This document shows positions 18,479-27,706 of a stretch of 64,000 bases of DNA, piece by piece. How positions within the stretch are numbered: position 1 is the stretch's first letter; each line of letters begins with the position of its first letter. A program made the translations under genes and the position numbers. The notes beneath the pieces were generated by a model, which saw only the letters and a program-made list of their open reading frames with translations, was not told the origin of the DNA and searched no databases. Source of the DNA: Archangiaceae bacterium (GTDB lineage: Bacteria; Myxococcota; Myxococcia; Myxococcales; Myxococcaceae); NCBI GenBank assembly GCA_016714225.1, contig JADJNS010000010.1, positions 343,790 to 407,789 on the forward strand, read 5' to 3'.

Positions 18479-19492
18479 TCAGTCGAACTTCTCTGACCCG
18501 TCGGGCTCGGGGGCGGCCTTTCGCTCTTCGGTGCTGAGGCGGTAGGCGTGGTTGCGGGCGCGCATCATGTTGCCCAGGGGCCGGTGCTCGACGAGCGCGT
18601 GCCAGGGGTCGAACGAGGCGGCCTCGACGAAGCTCACCACCTTGCGCCCGCGCGGCGACGCGGCGTCTTGCTGGGGAATGGTGAGGGTGCCGATGGTGAG
18701 CCACGGCGCCTGCCACTCGACGTCGTGGGCTTCGAGCGGCGTGCTCTGGGGGTCGAGGTAGTGCTGAATGCGGAAGTCGTAGACCACCGGCCCGTGCTTC
18801 ACGCGCTGGGTCAGCTCTTCGCCGAGGAAGTCGAAGCTGTCGCCCTGCTTCGCGCCGGCTTCGGGCTTCGCGCGCGCCTGGAACGAGACCTTCACCGCGT
18901 ACGGCCCCCAGCTCAGCGGGGCGGCCGAGTAGTAGCTGGTGGTGGCGCCCGAGGTGATTTTGCTGCCGAGCTCACCGGCGGCGCGCTTCACGATGCTGAA
19001 CGCGCGGCCCAGCCCCACCGAGCCCACCAGCTTGGGCACCAGCAACAGCGGGCTCTGCATGGCGCGCACGATGGCGAGAAACTCGTCGGCGTCGCGCACC
19101 GCGGTGCTGGGGTGGTTGATGCACAAGAAGTCTTGCGTGCGCGCGTTCTCGAGACCGGGAATCACCTTCTTGCCCTCGACGCCGACCACCTTCACCGCGA
19201 AGCCGCGCAGGTCGTTGGCCTTGTCGTGGGCGCGCATCGCGCCGCCGTTGGAGAAGCGCACGTACGCGCGGTACTTGCCCGGCTTCGCGCCCAGGCCGTG
19301 GCGGGCAATCTCGGGCAGGTTCTGATCGACCACCAGCTCGGCCTCGAGCCCCAGGTTCGCCTTCACGTGCAGGCCGCGGTCGTTCGGCCGGCGCTTGCGC
19401 TGCAGGTCGCGCAGGTACTCGGCGTAGCCGAGGAAGCGGGCTTCTTCGCCCGGTGAGACCACTTCTTTCCAGTCGGTAGAGGGGGTTGCCAT
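18479..19492 (-). CDS. Catalase-like heme protein family member
   Basis: 337 residues from the ATG at 19492. The sequence follows the small catalase-related family (catalase fold without the full catalase length): RGLHVKANLGLEAEL, YRAYVRFSNGGA, DLRGFAVKVVGV, TQDFLCINHP and a C-terminal HRPLGNMMRARNHAYRLS. In true catalases an RxxxY near this point supplies the proximal Tyr. Here the context differs, so peroxide dismutation is not assured; relatives act on hydroperoxides or have unknown function. No signal peptide is seen. It diverges from the gene at 19602 across ~110 bp. Confidence 0.8.
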   Translation of the reverse strand: MATPSTDWKEVVSPGEEARFLGYAEYLRDLQRKRRPNDRGLHVKANLGLEAELVVDQNLPEIARHGLGAKPGKYRAYVRFSNGGAMRAHDKANDLRGFAVKVVGVEGKKVIPGLENARTQDFLCINHPSTAVRDADEFLAIVRAMQSPLLLVPKLVGSVGLGRAFSIVKRAAGELGSKITSGATTSYYSAAPLSWGPYAVKVSFQARAKPEAGAKQGDSFDFLGEELTQRVKHGPVVYDFRIQHYLDPQSTPLEAHDVEWQAPWLTIGTLTIPQQDAASPRGRKVVSFVEAASFDPWHALVEHRPLGNMMRARNHAYRLSTEERKAAPEPDGSEKFD

Positions 19493-19601
19493 CAGGGGGC
19501 GGGTGCCTACGCCAATTCGAGCCGGCTTTCTCGACTTCTTAGAGCGCAAGCCAACCCCCCGATACGAAACAGGTATTCCGTACCGACGAGAATGGGAGGT
19601 G

Positions 19602-20180
19602 GTGTCTCCTCAGAGCGGCTTCGGCAACGCGGCAGTGCTGTTCGGCCTGCGCATCGGTTACTCCTTCATCCCCGGCGTCGCGGTGGCGACCGCCGAGCGC
19701 GGCGTGCGCTGGAGCGAGGTCGACCCCGGCACCCAGCGCCGCACCCGCGAGTTCTACTCGTCGGTCGGCTCGACGCTGCCCTTCACCTACGCCTCGTACG
19801 TGTGGGGCAAAGACAAGGGCGTCTCGCGCGGGGTGTCGGCCCCGTACTTCGGCATGGGGTTCAACCCGCTGCACGGCCGCAACGCGTTCGTCTTCATACC
19901 CGGGGTGTTCTGCTTCACCCTCACCAGCCGCGGCGCGGTCGGCGTGTGCATGTCGCCGCTGCGCTTCTTCGGGTTCTTCTTCGGCGGCTCCATCTTCGTG
20001 AACCACCCCGCGCTGCAGCCGTTCACCAACCCGGTGCTCGACCGCATCGACCGGGTGTCGAAGGTGCTGGGGCGGGTGCTGGCTCCGGTGGCGAAGCCGA
20101 TCGCCGGGGTGTGCGAGCGCGTTCGCGCGCGCCTGGGCCGCCGCAAGGTGCTGGCGGCCGCGGCCGCCTCCGCGCGCTGA
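19602..20180 (+). CDS. Hypothetical membrane-associated protein
   Basis: About 192 residues from a GTG at 19602. The frame is open from 19503, but those first 33 codons use AT-ending codons (TTA, ATT, CGA) unlike the rest and would leave only 10 bp for two divergent promoters, so I prefer the later start. There are hydrophobic stretches around AFVFIPGVFCFTLTS and LRFFGFFFGGSIFV. The C-terminus is Arg/Ala-rich and helical. I do not recognise a family. It converges with the gene ending at 20188. Confidence 0.55.
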   Translation: MSPQSGFGNAAVLFGLRIGYSFIPGVAVATAERGVRWSEVDPGTQRRTREFYSSVGSTLPFTYASYVWGKDKGVSRGVSAPYFGMGFNPLHGRNAFVFIPGVFCFTLTSRGAVGVCMSPLRFFGFFFGGSIFVNHPALQPFTNPVLDRIDRVSKVLGRVLAPVAKPIAGVCERVRARLGRRKVLAAAAASAR

Positions 20181-20187
20181 GCTTCTT

Positions 20188-21504
20188 TCAGATTCGCAGG
20201 TCCATCGAGCGGGTGCGGGCGATGCGCTCGTCGATGAGGCCCTTGAGCAGCTCGCGCACCTTCGGGTGCGGCAGCACGATGGCGCGAAACACGTCGAGCG
20301 GCAGCTTGAGCGTCACCACCTGCGACTCGGCGCGCACGTTCGCGGTGGCGGCGTGACCGGTGGCGGCCGAGATTTCTCCGAACGCGTCGCCCTCTTGCAG
20401 CGCCGGGTAGCGCTTGCCCGAGCGGTCCATCACTCCGCAGCGGCCGCGAATGATGAGGTACAGGCCGTCGCCGGGCTGGCCCTGCACCATGATGACGTGG
20501 CCCATCTCGAAGGTCTTCACCTCGAAGCGGCCCGACAGCTCGACCTTCTGGTCGTCCGACAGCGGCTCGAGCAGCGGGCTGCAGCGCAGCAGGTTCGCCA
20601 GCAGCCGCTCGCGGTAGAACGCGTCGAGCGCGGCCGCGACGCCGGGGTGGCTCTGGAACACCTTCTCCATCGCCGCGCGAGGGAACTCGAGCACCACCAC
20701 GTGGCTCTCGGCGGTGACCGTGGCGAGGCGGCGGCTGTTCGACATCAGCGCCATCTCTCCGAAGAAGTCTCCCTCGCCCATCTGCGCGACCTTGCGCCCC
20801 TCGTGCAGCACCGCGACCTGGCCCTGCACGATGGCGAACATGCCGTTGCCCACGTCGCCCTCCTTCACGATCTCCAGGCCGGGAGAGAAAGAGCGCACCT
20901 CCATGCCCGCCTTCAGCACCGCGATGAACTCGTCGCGGCTCAGCTGCGAGAAGAGCGGAATCACCGGGAGCGCCGCGGGCGCGCCCATCAGCGGCGGCGC
21001 AGGAGCCTCGACCTCGACCTCGAGCAACAGCTCGGGCTCGACCTCTTCCACCGCTTCGACCGACTCGACGAAGTCGGAGTCGTCTATCCACCGGCCCGCT
21101 CTGGTGTCGAGGCCCTGCAGCTCGAGCGGCGCCATCGGCGCGGGCTTCGCGGCGGGCGTGGCGGCCGCCGGCGCCGAGGGCGCGCGGGCCTTCGAGTACA
21201 GGTCGGCGAGGTACTGGTGCGCGGCCTTGTGCTCGGCGTCGAGGGTGAGAATCACCTTGCACAGCGCGATGGCCTTGAAGAACTGGCCGCCCTCGGCATA
21301 GCGCTTCGAGACGTCGAGGTACGCGGCGATGGCCTCGCTCTTCTTGCCCAGGCGCGCGAGCAGGTCGCCCACCTTCTGCCGGGCGCCGAGGTCTGCCGGC
21401 GCCGCCTTGACGATGCGCAGCCACTGCTCGAGCGAAGCCGACAGCTTGCCCTTGGCCATCAGCTCGGTAGCGCGGTCTTTTGCCTGACGATTCGGGTCGG
21501 TCAC
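20188..21504 (-). CDS. TPR plus tandem cyclic-nucleotide-binding domain protein
   Basis: 438 residues from a GTG at 21504 (VTDPNRQAKDRATELMAKGK). TPR-like helices cover about 1-110, and an acidic/Pro-Ala linker runs to about 190. Two cNMP-binding folds follow. The first has EGDVGNGMFAIVQGQVAVL and GEGDFFGEMALMSNSRR; the second has QGQPGDGLYLIIRGRCGV and EGDAFGEISAATGH. The canonical phosphate-binding Arg is present in the first (NSRRLATV) but unclear in the second. There is no DNA-binding domain, so it is more likely a signalling adaptor than a Crp-type regulator. It is divergent from 21584, and no Shine-Dalgarno sequence is evident. Confidence 0.85.
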   Translation of the reverse strand: MTDPNRQAKDRATELMAKGKLSASLEQWLRIVKAAPADLGARQKVGDLLARLGKKSEAIAAYLDVSKRYAEGGQFFKAIALCKVILTLDAEHKAAHQYLADLYSKARAPSAPAAATPAAKPAPMAPLELQGLDTRAGRWIDDSDFVESVEAVEEVEPELLLEVEVEAPAPPLMGAPAALPVIPLFSQLSRDEFIAVLKAGMEVRSFSPGLEIVKEGDVGNGMFAIVQGQVAVLHEGRKVAQMGEGDFFGEMALMSNSRRLATVTAESHVVVLEFPRAAMEKVFQSHPGVAAALDAFYRERLLANLLRCSPLLEPLSDDQKVELSGRFEVKTFEMGHVIMVQGQPGDGLYLIIRGRCGVMDRSGKRYPALQEGDAFGEISAATGHAATANVRAESQVVTLKLPLDVFRAIVLPHPKVRELLKGLIDERIARTRSMDLRI

Positions 21505-21583
21505 GGGAGGAAGTTGTACACCGGAAGTTTCACCCGCGGGGGCGTGGGGCGGCCGGGGCCGGCTCTGCAGTACACTTCGGCCC

Positions 21584-22626
21584 GTGCCTGGACGCGCTGA
21601 TCTCGGACCGTCGATTCGACCGACCGGCACCGGCTCCACGTCTTCCACCACGCCCACCACGCCCACGCCGGTGACGCCCTCGCTCCCGTCGCTGCCCGGG
21701 GGCGGCGCTGACCTCGACCTCGACGTGCTGCTCGCGCACGCGCTGGTAGGCCAGCTCAGCGGCCCCGAGGTCGAGGCGCTGTCGAAGCTGCTGCAGTCGC
21801 CCGAAGGCAACGACAAGTTCACCCCGCAGCAGAAGGCCGACCTGCAGAGGTTCGTGCAGGGCAACGAGCCTCTGCCGCGCGCGCCCAGCGAGCTGCACGG
21901 TGACCTCTCGAAGGTGAAAGACGTCGAAGAGCTGCCCGAGCGGTTCGCGGGCGACCTGGCGCTGGTGCGCGACGCGCTCGTCGACCACAAGGCGCTGCTG
22001 CGCGCGAGAAGGCGACCCGCATGTTCGACTTCGTGGTGCCGTACGCCCAGGCGCTGGTGCAGCTCGCCGCCACGCCCGCCCAGCAGCGCGCGGTCGCGGC
22101 GCAGCTGGTGCTGGCCGCCGAAGACGCCGGCTACAAGCAGCTGCAGCGTCAGCCCGACGGCAAAGACGGCCTCGCGGCGCTGGCCGAGCTGCTGCGCGCC
22201 AAGACGCCCGAAGAGGTGGCGAAGCTCGCGCAGGGGCAGAAGTTCGACGCGCCGGTGTGGCCGAAAGATGCCGCTCGGCAGGGCGACCCCCATCACCCGG
22301 CCGACAGAGAAGTGCCGCAGCAGAACCAGGTGAAGATGGGCGACCCCCAGGCGCCGGTGTTCAAGCCGGTGCCGCCCATCATGCAGCCGCCGGTGCCCAT
22401 CGGTCAGCGCGTGGTGCAGCCGGGCGAGTCGGCGCAGTCGCAGAACGGCACCCACCAGCGGCTCGGCCCGATGATGCTGTGGAACGCGCTCCACCGCCTG
22501 CGCGACGCCGGCGAAGACGGGCAAGAAAGCGCCGCCCAGCGCGAGGCGATGACCCAGCTGGCGTGGGCGGCCGGCCTCATTCTGGTGTTCGCCGCGGTGG
22601 TGGTGGTGGTGCTGGTCGCCATCTGA
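21584..22626 (+). pseudogene. Frameshifted gene for a Thr/Pro-rich, tail-anchored protein
   Basis: The 5' part reads in one frame from a GTG at 21584 to about 22006, and the 3' part continues in the -1 frame to 22626. Before the break the protein ends ALVDHKALLRA; after it comes EKATRMFDFVVPYAQALV, which flows naturally if one G is restored near 22006. Downstream of the break the original frame gives only Arg/Ser/Pro-rich shadow sequence to 22333. The joined product would be ~347 residues: a Thr/Ser/Pro N-terminus, two helical segments, a Pro/Gln linker and a C-terminal membrane anchor (LAWAAGLILVFAAVVVVVLV). No slippery heptamer is visible. The cause may be mutation or a sequencing error; an independent ATG at 22021 could start the 3' part. 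Confidence 0.7.
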
Positions 22627-22704
22627 GTGAGGGTAGGTCTCTCTGCTCCAAGGGGAGAGCGGGGGTGTTTAGATCCAATAAATAGCCCGCCCGTTCCATC
22701 TGAC

Positions 22705-23403
22705 GTGCGCGCTCCCAAGCCCGGTTCCGTCGCTCGTTGGCTGTGGTTCTCGGCCCTCGCCGCAGGCTCTGCCGCCATCGCCTGGGGCAGCGCGGTGTAC
22801 TTCGACGCCGAAGAGCTGCCGCCGTTCGTCATCGAGAAGCTGCCGCTCCCCGCCGAAGACCTCTACCTCGCGGCGCTGCAAGCCCACGTCGTCGCCGCCT
22901 CGTTCGCGCTGCCCGCCTGCCTGCTGCTCGCGCTGCCGTTCATGCTGCGCTTCCCGCGCGCGCACCGCTGGCTGGGCCGCGTCACCTCAGTGGTGGTGCT
23001 GCTCGCCCTGGTGCCTTCGGGCTTCTACCTCTCGGTCTTCGCCAAGGGAGGCCTGGCTTCGACGCTCGGCTTCATGCTCTCGGGCCTCATCGTCTGGGTG
23101 GGCATGGTGCGCGCGGTGATGACCGCCTGGGCGAGGGACTTCATCGCCCACCGCCGCTTCACCCTGCACGTGCTCGGGCAGCTGGTCGTGGCGGTCGTCT
23201 CGCGCGCGATGCTGTTCGCCTTCGACGCGGCGGGCTTCGACCCCGACCCCGCGTACCTCGTCAGCCTGTGGGCTCCCGTGCTCGGGAGCGTCGTCATCGT
23301 CGAGCTGCTCACCACCCGTCGCACCCGGAGGAACCGTCATGAAGCGCCTGCTCCCCTTCGCCCTGTTGCTCACCGCGAGCTTGGCCTCAGCCCAGCCGTC
23401 TGA
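22705..23403 (+). CDS. DUF2306-like integral membrane protein
   Basis: 232 residues from a GTG at 22705; the open frame begins 26 codons earlier in sequence that looks intergenic. It has about six or seven hydrophobic helices. Landmarks of the predicted-membrane family are an early QAHVVAASFALPACLL, RFPRAHRWLGRV, and HRRFTLHVLGQLVVAVVSRAM near the end. The function of that family is not established. Its last 65 bases overlap the next gene, which has a strong GGAGG ribosome site at its own ATG. Confidence 0.7.
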   Translation: MRAPKPGSVARWLWFSALAAGSAAIAWGSAVYFDAEELPPFVIEKLPLPAEDLYLAALQAHVVAASFALPACLLLALPFMLRFPRAHRWLGRVTSVVVLLALVPSGFYLSVFAKGGLASTLGFMLSGLIVWVGMVRAVMTAWARDFIAHRRFTLHVLGQLVVAVVSRAMLFAFDAAGFDPDPAYLVSLWAPVLGSVVIVELLTTRRTRRNRHEAPAPLRPVAHRELGLSPAV

Positions 23404-23794
23404 AGCCGACGCCAAAGAGGTGGTGCAGAAAGAGCTGCTCACCCCGCTGCGCGCCAAGGAGCAGCACCGCAGCCGCTTCTCTCGCGCCGCGCTGCCGCCG
23501 CTGGCCCGCCGCCTTCGGGTGCCCGATGCCAAGGCGGTCACCGACGCCAAGGGCGCCGCCTTCATCGCCTTCAGCGTCGACGCCCAGCGCGGCTACGGGG
23601 TCGACGCCGACGCCGACGACGACAAGGCCTGGCGCAAAGACGTCATCACCGGCTGCGTGTACCCCGAGACGAGGGCCGTCTACGTGCTGCGCGGAGAGAA
23701 GTACTTCGAGCCGGGCATGCTGCTCGGGAAGAAGTCGACGCCCGCCCCCGACGCCGCGTGCAAGGCCGGCGACGGTCAGCTCGCCGCGAAGTGA
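23339..23794 (+). CDS. Small secreted protein of unknown function
   Basis: 151 residues. The start ATG is preceded by CGGAGGAACCGTC, a good Shine-Dalgarno match. The signal peptide is MKRLLPFALLLTASLASAQ. The mature part is mixed alpha/beta with two Cys (TGCVYPE and AACKAG) that may pair outside the cytoplasm. It overlaps the end of the DUF2306-like gene, suggesting co-expression. I do not recognise a family. Confidence 0.75.
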   Translation: MKRLLPFALLLTASLASAQPSEADAKEVVQKELLTPLRAKEQHRSRFSRAALPPLARRLRVPDAKAVTDAKGAAFIAFSVDAQRGYGVDADADDDKAWRKDVITGCVYPETRAVYVLRGEKYFEPGMLLGKKSTPAPDAACKAGDGQLAAK

Positions 23795-24424
23795 GCGCTC
23801 GATGTGGTTCACCGCACCAGGCAGGGTGGGGCCTCACGCTGCCGCGGCGATGGTGCCGCGCCTCGAGGTATCCCCTCTGCTCTCTCGTGCGTCGTGGCGG
23901 TCCCTCCGCGCTCGGAGAGCCCCTCACCGTCGACGCTCTGCCCCGCAAGCCAACAAGGGCACGACGGCTCCCACCCTGCCCAAGCGCCTCGGGGGTGCCG
24001 GCCACTTCTTCGGCGCTGTGTATTTGAAAGCGCCAATACTACAACCTTGAAACAACCTTGCCCCTCGGCTCCGGGCGGCAGCTGCTCAACCCACCCAGAG
24101 CCCCAATTTTCCCGCATTCGCTCCGATCGCGAGGCCTCGCTCCACACCACCGAAGCGCAACTTCACCCGGCAGGAGGGCCGGCCGCTGCTCGCGGCTACG
24201 CCGTGGCGAGCGGAGCGCGAAGCGGCAGGTAGCTCGGGCGAGCCCGTCGCGGGGTTCCTGGGGAACGGCAGCGAAAAAGAATGGCCGAGGGGTCTGAAGT
24301 CGCCCCAGCCGACCCGAACCGTGGCGATTCTCTTTCGCGATTGTTCCTGCTCGACGAGCTGAGCCTCCGCCCGACGCAGCGTCGAGGCGACGCGAGGCCC
24401 CCTTCGACTGCGCCGCTGCGCTCA
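23795..24424. other. 630-bp stretch without a convincing gene
   Basis: Open frames exist on both strands but have shadow-like Arg/Ser/Pro composition, lack starts with ribosome sites and match no family I know. The centre (24020-24070) is noticeably AT-richer and holds a direct repeat at 24041-24060. The right part (24160-24420) ends in CCCTTCGACTGCGCCGC, faintly like the right end of the dispersed repeat. It may be decayed sequence or contain a non-coding RNA. Confidence 0.4.
24041..24060. repeat. Short direct repeat ACAACCTTG x2
   Basis: ACAACCTTG occurs at 24041-24049 and again at 24052-24060, an 11-bp period close to one helical turn, inside the AT-richer centre of a gene-free stretch. 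Such spacing is seen in operator sites bound on one face of DNA. The role is unknown. Confidence 0.3.
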
Positions 24425-25540
24425 CTACAACCCGTAGGCGCTCTTCACTGCGTCGACGACCTGCTGGGCCGAGCAGGTGCCGCTGCCGCACGCGGCGCTG
24501 ACCGACTGGTTCGCCTTCCACGCGTGGGCGCGGAAGTGCTCGTTCCAGTCTCGCGTCCAGGCGTCGATGTGGCTCTGCAGGCACTGGTTGCCCCAGCCGG
24601 TGGTGAGGCCCGAGCTGCCCACGCGATTGAGGCACGCGGTCTGGGTCTCCACTCCGATGCCCGAGCGGTACTCGCAGTACGTGGTGCGGTGCAGCGAGTT
24701 GATGCGGCAGTAGCAGCCCGACGAGCAGCCCTGCGTCACGCCCTTCGAGAAGGGGTAGTTCACGTACCCGGTGCCCATGTCTTCGATGATGCCGCCCTCG
24801 AGCGGGAAGATGCGCGAGCTCTGGTAGAGCATGTGCAGCGCGATGTAGCCGAGCGCCTGCTCCCACTGCGCCGGCGCCGAGGTCTGCAGCGGCCGCAGCG
24901 GCTTGATGAACGCGGCGGCATCGACGATCCACTTCGCGACTGCGGCGGGCTCGGGGTCGGCGACGGTCACGCTCGTGGTGAGCGGCCCGCTGCTGTACGT
25001 GCATTTCTTCGCCGCGTACGGCCAGCCCGCGAAGGTGGTCGCGGTGCAGCTCTGCTCGACGTACGGCTTGGGGCTGAGCTTCGTCACCAACGACGCCGGC
25101 GGAGCGCCGAGCGGGCAGCGATCGGGAACTCCGCTCGGGCGCTGCACGCACGCCGCGCCGCACTGCTGGCTCGCCACGTAGCGGGTGCCGTCGCAGCGGT
25201 AGAGCGTGTCGGCGTTGCCTTCGATGCCGTTGCCGCCGCAGCTCAGGCCGCCCACCGCGGTGCAGCACGTGCCGCAGTCTCTCGCGCAGGTGGTGCAGGT
25301 CTCGGTCGCCGAGCAGACGCCGTCGCCGCAGGTGGGCGTTTGAGCTCCGCCCGCCGTCGCGCCTCCGGCGTGGCCTCCCGCGCTGCCGCCCGCCGTTGCA
25401 GAGCCTCCCGCAATCGCGGTGCCGCCGCCGTTGGGCAGCTCGGCGCCACCGGCGCTCGCTCCTGCGTCGTACGCGCCTGGCTCGGGGGGACCACAGCTCG
25501 ACATCACCAGGCACAGCAGCAGGGGGCAGAGGGGGCGCAT
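24425..25540 (-). CDS. Cys-rich lipoprotein with Gly/Ala spacer
   Basis: 371 residues. A lipoprotein signal (LLLCLVMSSC) and Gly/Ala/Thr spacer lead to a compact Cys module of CGDGVCSATETCTTCARDC type, a pattern frequent in myxobacterial exported proteins. The C-terminal ~230 residues hold further paired cysteines (CSSGCYCRINS, TYCEYRSG, CGSGTCSAQQ) and many aromatics, suggesting a disulfide-stabilised extracellular domain. No catalytic motif is recognised. Confidence 0.8.
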   Translation of the reverse strand: MRPLCPLLLCLVMSSCGPPEPGAYDAGASAGGAELPNGGGTAIAGGSATAGGSAGGHAGGATAGGAQTPTCGDGVCSATETCTTCARDCGTCCTAVGGLSCGGNGIEGNADTLYRCDGTRYVASQQCGAACVQRPSGVPDRCPLGAPPASLVTKLSPKPYVEQSCTATTFAGWPYAAKKCTYSSGPLTTSVTVADPEPAAVAKWIVDAAAFIKPLRPLQTSAPAQWEQALGYIALHMLYQSSRIFPLEGGIIEDMGTGYVNYPFSKGVTQGCSSGCYCRINSLHRTTYCEYRSGIGVETQTACLNRVGSSGLTTGWGNQCLQSHIDAWTRDWNEHFRAHAWKANQSVSAACGSGTCSAQQVVDAVKSAYGL

Positions 25541-25672
25541 GCCCGAAGCCTGCGCTGCACGCGCGGCGCGAAGCAGCTCGAGCGCGCGCGCGCAGTCACC
25601 CCGACGCGACGAACGTCGTGCCCTTCTGGGTCGCTGCGTCAGAGAGGCTTGCGCCGCGGCGCGGGCTTCAGC

Positions 25673-27229
25673 TCACTTCCACAGCACCGGCAGCTCGCGG
25701 TCATCGACCGGAGGCGCGTAGGTCGACTGACCCATCGCCAGCGCCGCCTTCTGCCAGAGGTATTGGTGCGACACCCGGGGGCTGTCGACCTCGGCACCGG
25801 TGAGAAAGGCCTTGAAGTCGCGCTCGTCGCTCGAGCCAGGGGCCACGCCCATCGCTGAGAGCGCCTTCTCGACCACGTCGATGGGCACGTCGCCGGCCAG
25901 ATACCGGTCGATGAAGGTGCCGCGTTGGAACTCGAAGCCCGGCAAGCGCGCCCACCGCTCGAGCTCGCGTCCGACGCTGGCGCGGGTCAGCCCGATGCCG
26001 CCGGCTTCGGGCTGCGTGACCCACCGCGGCTGCCCTTCGACGACCGGTCGACCCGCGAGGTACGCGGTGACGTCGGCGAGGTCGGCGTGAAAGCCGTCTT
26101 CGAACATCGTGGCGAGGTGTGGGCGCTGCGCCAGCTCGCCGCGCGCGAGAATCTTCTCGGCCAGCGCGACCGCTTGGGTCCAGGTCTCTTCTCGCCGCAG
26201 GGGCGGTGCGTACTCGGTGCCGAGCCAGCTGATGTGCGCCCGCGCCGCGTCGGCGTCGATCGGCCCGCTCGTGCTGCTGAGCTCGCCGCGCTCACCGCGG
26301 AGAAAGGCGACCAGGTCTTCGGGCCACACGCCGAGGTCGAGGGCCGCCACCTTCACCAGGGAGTCGTGCGGCAGCTGGCGTCGAAAGTCGATTCGCGTGC
26401 TCCGCTCGAGCTCGGCACGAGACCGGTCGACCTCTCGGCCGCGGCGGTCGGTGAGCACCGGCAGCGCTCCCTCGAAGTAGGCCATCAGGTCGGTGGGCTT
26501 CACGTCGAACTCGAGCGCGGTCGAGCTCAGCTGGGCTTCGCTCAGCGGGCGGGTCGGGTCGGGTGGGGTCAGGTCTTCGGCGACGCGCTTGGGGCTGCTG
26601 TAACGGCTGAACTCGACGTTCTGGTACATCGTCTTGATCGGAGCGTAGAGCGCCTGCTCGCGCCCCCGTTGCTCGTCATCGGCGCTCGGAGTGAATGACG
26701 CGATCGAGGGCAGCGCGGGCACGGTGCGCGCTGCGATCTCGCGAAAGAAATCGGCCTGCGGGCCGTCACCGACGACGCCGAAGGCCGGGGCCTGCGCGGT
26801 CATCCACTCGGGCAGTTGCCGGGGGCCCTGCTGCAGCTCGATGAAGTCGACGATCTGCTCGTAGGTGGCGCCGATCGACCGCGCCACCTCGTAGACCAGG
26901 TTGCAGCGCTTGCGCTTGGCATCTTCCCTCCTGGTCATCATTCCGTCGTCGGGGAGCGTCATGAACCACTCGACTGCTCGGGGACGGGGGCGCTGGGTCT
27001 CCTTCGCGGCGTGACGGGCGATCAGGTCGAGCAGGTCGTCGGCGGTGAAGTTGCCCGTCGCCGTCTTCAACACCGCGCTCGAGGGAATGAGCGGCGACCC
27101 CACCGCTGCCCCGCGGGGCCAGCCGTCGCGCTCGACCAGCGCGGTGACGCGGGCCTCGGCGCGCGAAGGTGAGCGCAGCCGCGGTGCGGTGCGGGGAGTA
27201 TTGCGGCGGTCGGAGATGGGTGTCGTCAT
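25673..27229 (-). CDS. Hypothetical cytoplasmic or effector-like protein
   Basis: 518 residues from the ATG at 27229, which is preceded by GAGGAGCCGAAC, a good ribosome site; an upstream in-frame start is less likely. There is no signal peptide, membrane helix or low-complexity spacer. The protein looks wholly folded and mostly helical with repeated short segments (DDLLDLIARHAA, LEFDVKPTDLMAYFEGALP, LDLGVWPEDLVAFLRGE, DLADVTAYLAGRP). These share a pattern like x-D-L-x-A-[YF]-L and may be degenerate internal repeats. I do not recognise a family. Confidence 0.75.
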   Translation of the reverse strand: MTTPISDRRNTPRTAPRLRSPSRAEARVTALVERDGWPRGAAVGSPLIPSSAVLKTATGNFTADDLLDLIARHAAKETQRPRPRAVEWFMTLPDDGMMTRREDAKRKRCNLVYEVARSIGATYEQIVDFIELQQGPRQLPEWMTAQAPAFGVVGDGPQADFFREIAARTVPALPSIASFTPSADDEQRGREQALYAPIKTMYQNVEFSRYSSPKRVAEDLTPPDPTRPLSEAQLSSTALEFDVKPTDLMAYFEGALPVLTDRRGREVDRSRAELERSTRIDFRRQLPHDSLVKVAALDLGVWPEDLVAFLRGERGELSSTSGPIDADAARAHISWLGTEYAPPLRREETWTQAVALAEKILARGELAQRPHLATMFEDGFHADLADVTAYLAGRPVVEGQPRWVTQPEAGGIGLTRASVGRELERWARLPGFEFQRGTFIDRYLAGDVPIDVVEKALSAMGVAPGSSDERDFKAFLTGAEVDSPRVSHQYLWQKAALAMGQSTYAPPVDDRELPVLWK

Positions 27230-27338
27230 GTTCGGCTCCTCGAGACTTCGGGTGGACATCGAGGAGTCAGGACCACCACCGCGGGTGATGCATCAGCCCG
27301 GGGGCAGAAAAAGCGAAGGCCGCTTACACCCACGCCCC

Positions 27339-27374
27339 AAAGAAAACGGCGACGGGTCTCTTCGACCCGCCGCC
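27339..27374 (-). terminator. Rho-independent terminator
   Basis: On the minus strand an 11-bp GC-rich stem (GGCGGCGGGTC / GACCCGTCGCC, one G-T pair) with a GAAGA loop is followed by TTTTCTTT. It lies 24 bases past the stop of the small lipoprotein gene at 27398-27706 and would end that transcript before the gene starting at 27229. Confidence 0.8.
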
Positions 27375-27397
27375 GCTCTTTCAGGCAACCGCGAGGC

Positions 27398-27706
27398 TCA
27401 GTAGCACCACCCCTGCCAGCCCGGGTACGAGCCGCCGCTGCTGTAGACCACGTGGCAGCGGTGGCTGCAGCACCCGGCGTTGCACAGCGCCTGCGCGCGC
27501 GCCTTGGTGCCGATGCCGATGCACTCGAGCTGCTGGTTGCCGACACAGCCGCCGCCGCCGGGGGGCGCGAGTGACTGGGTCGCTTCAGACGTGCCGTCGC
27601 CGAGCTCGCGCGCAGTGGCGAGCTCCGAATCGTTCGCATCGCCGACTCCGCACGCCGACATCACGCCGAGCACTCCGGCCAGGCAAATCCACTTGATCGA
27701 CTTCAT
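27398..27706 (-). CDS. Small Cys-rich lipoprotein
   Basis: 102 residues. A strong ribosome site (AGAGGAGAAAGAACC) precedes the ATG. The N-terminus MKSIKWICLAGVLGVMSAC is a lipoprotein signal. A Ser/Thr/Glu segment and PPGGGG hinge follow, and then a compact C-terminal domain with seven Cys (GCVGNQQLEC, LCNAGCCSHRC, GWCY). The domain could be a disulfide-knotted peptide. It is followed by its own terminator and is probably a separate short transcript downstream of the Ser/Thr kinase gene. Confidence 0.8.
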   Translation of the reverse strand: MKSIKWICLAGVLGVMSACGVGDANDSELATARELGDGTSEATQSLAPPGGGGCVGNQQLECIGIGTKARAQALCNAGCCSHRCHVVYSSGGSYPGWQGWCY

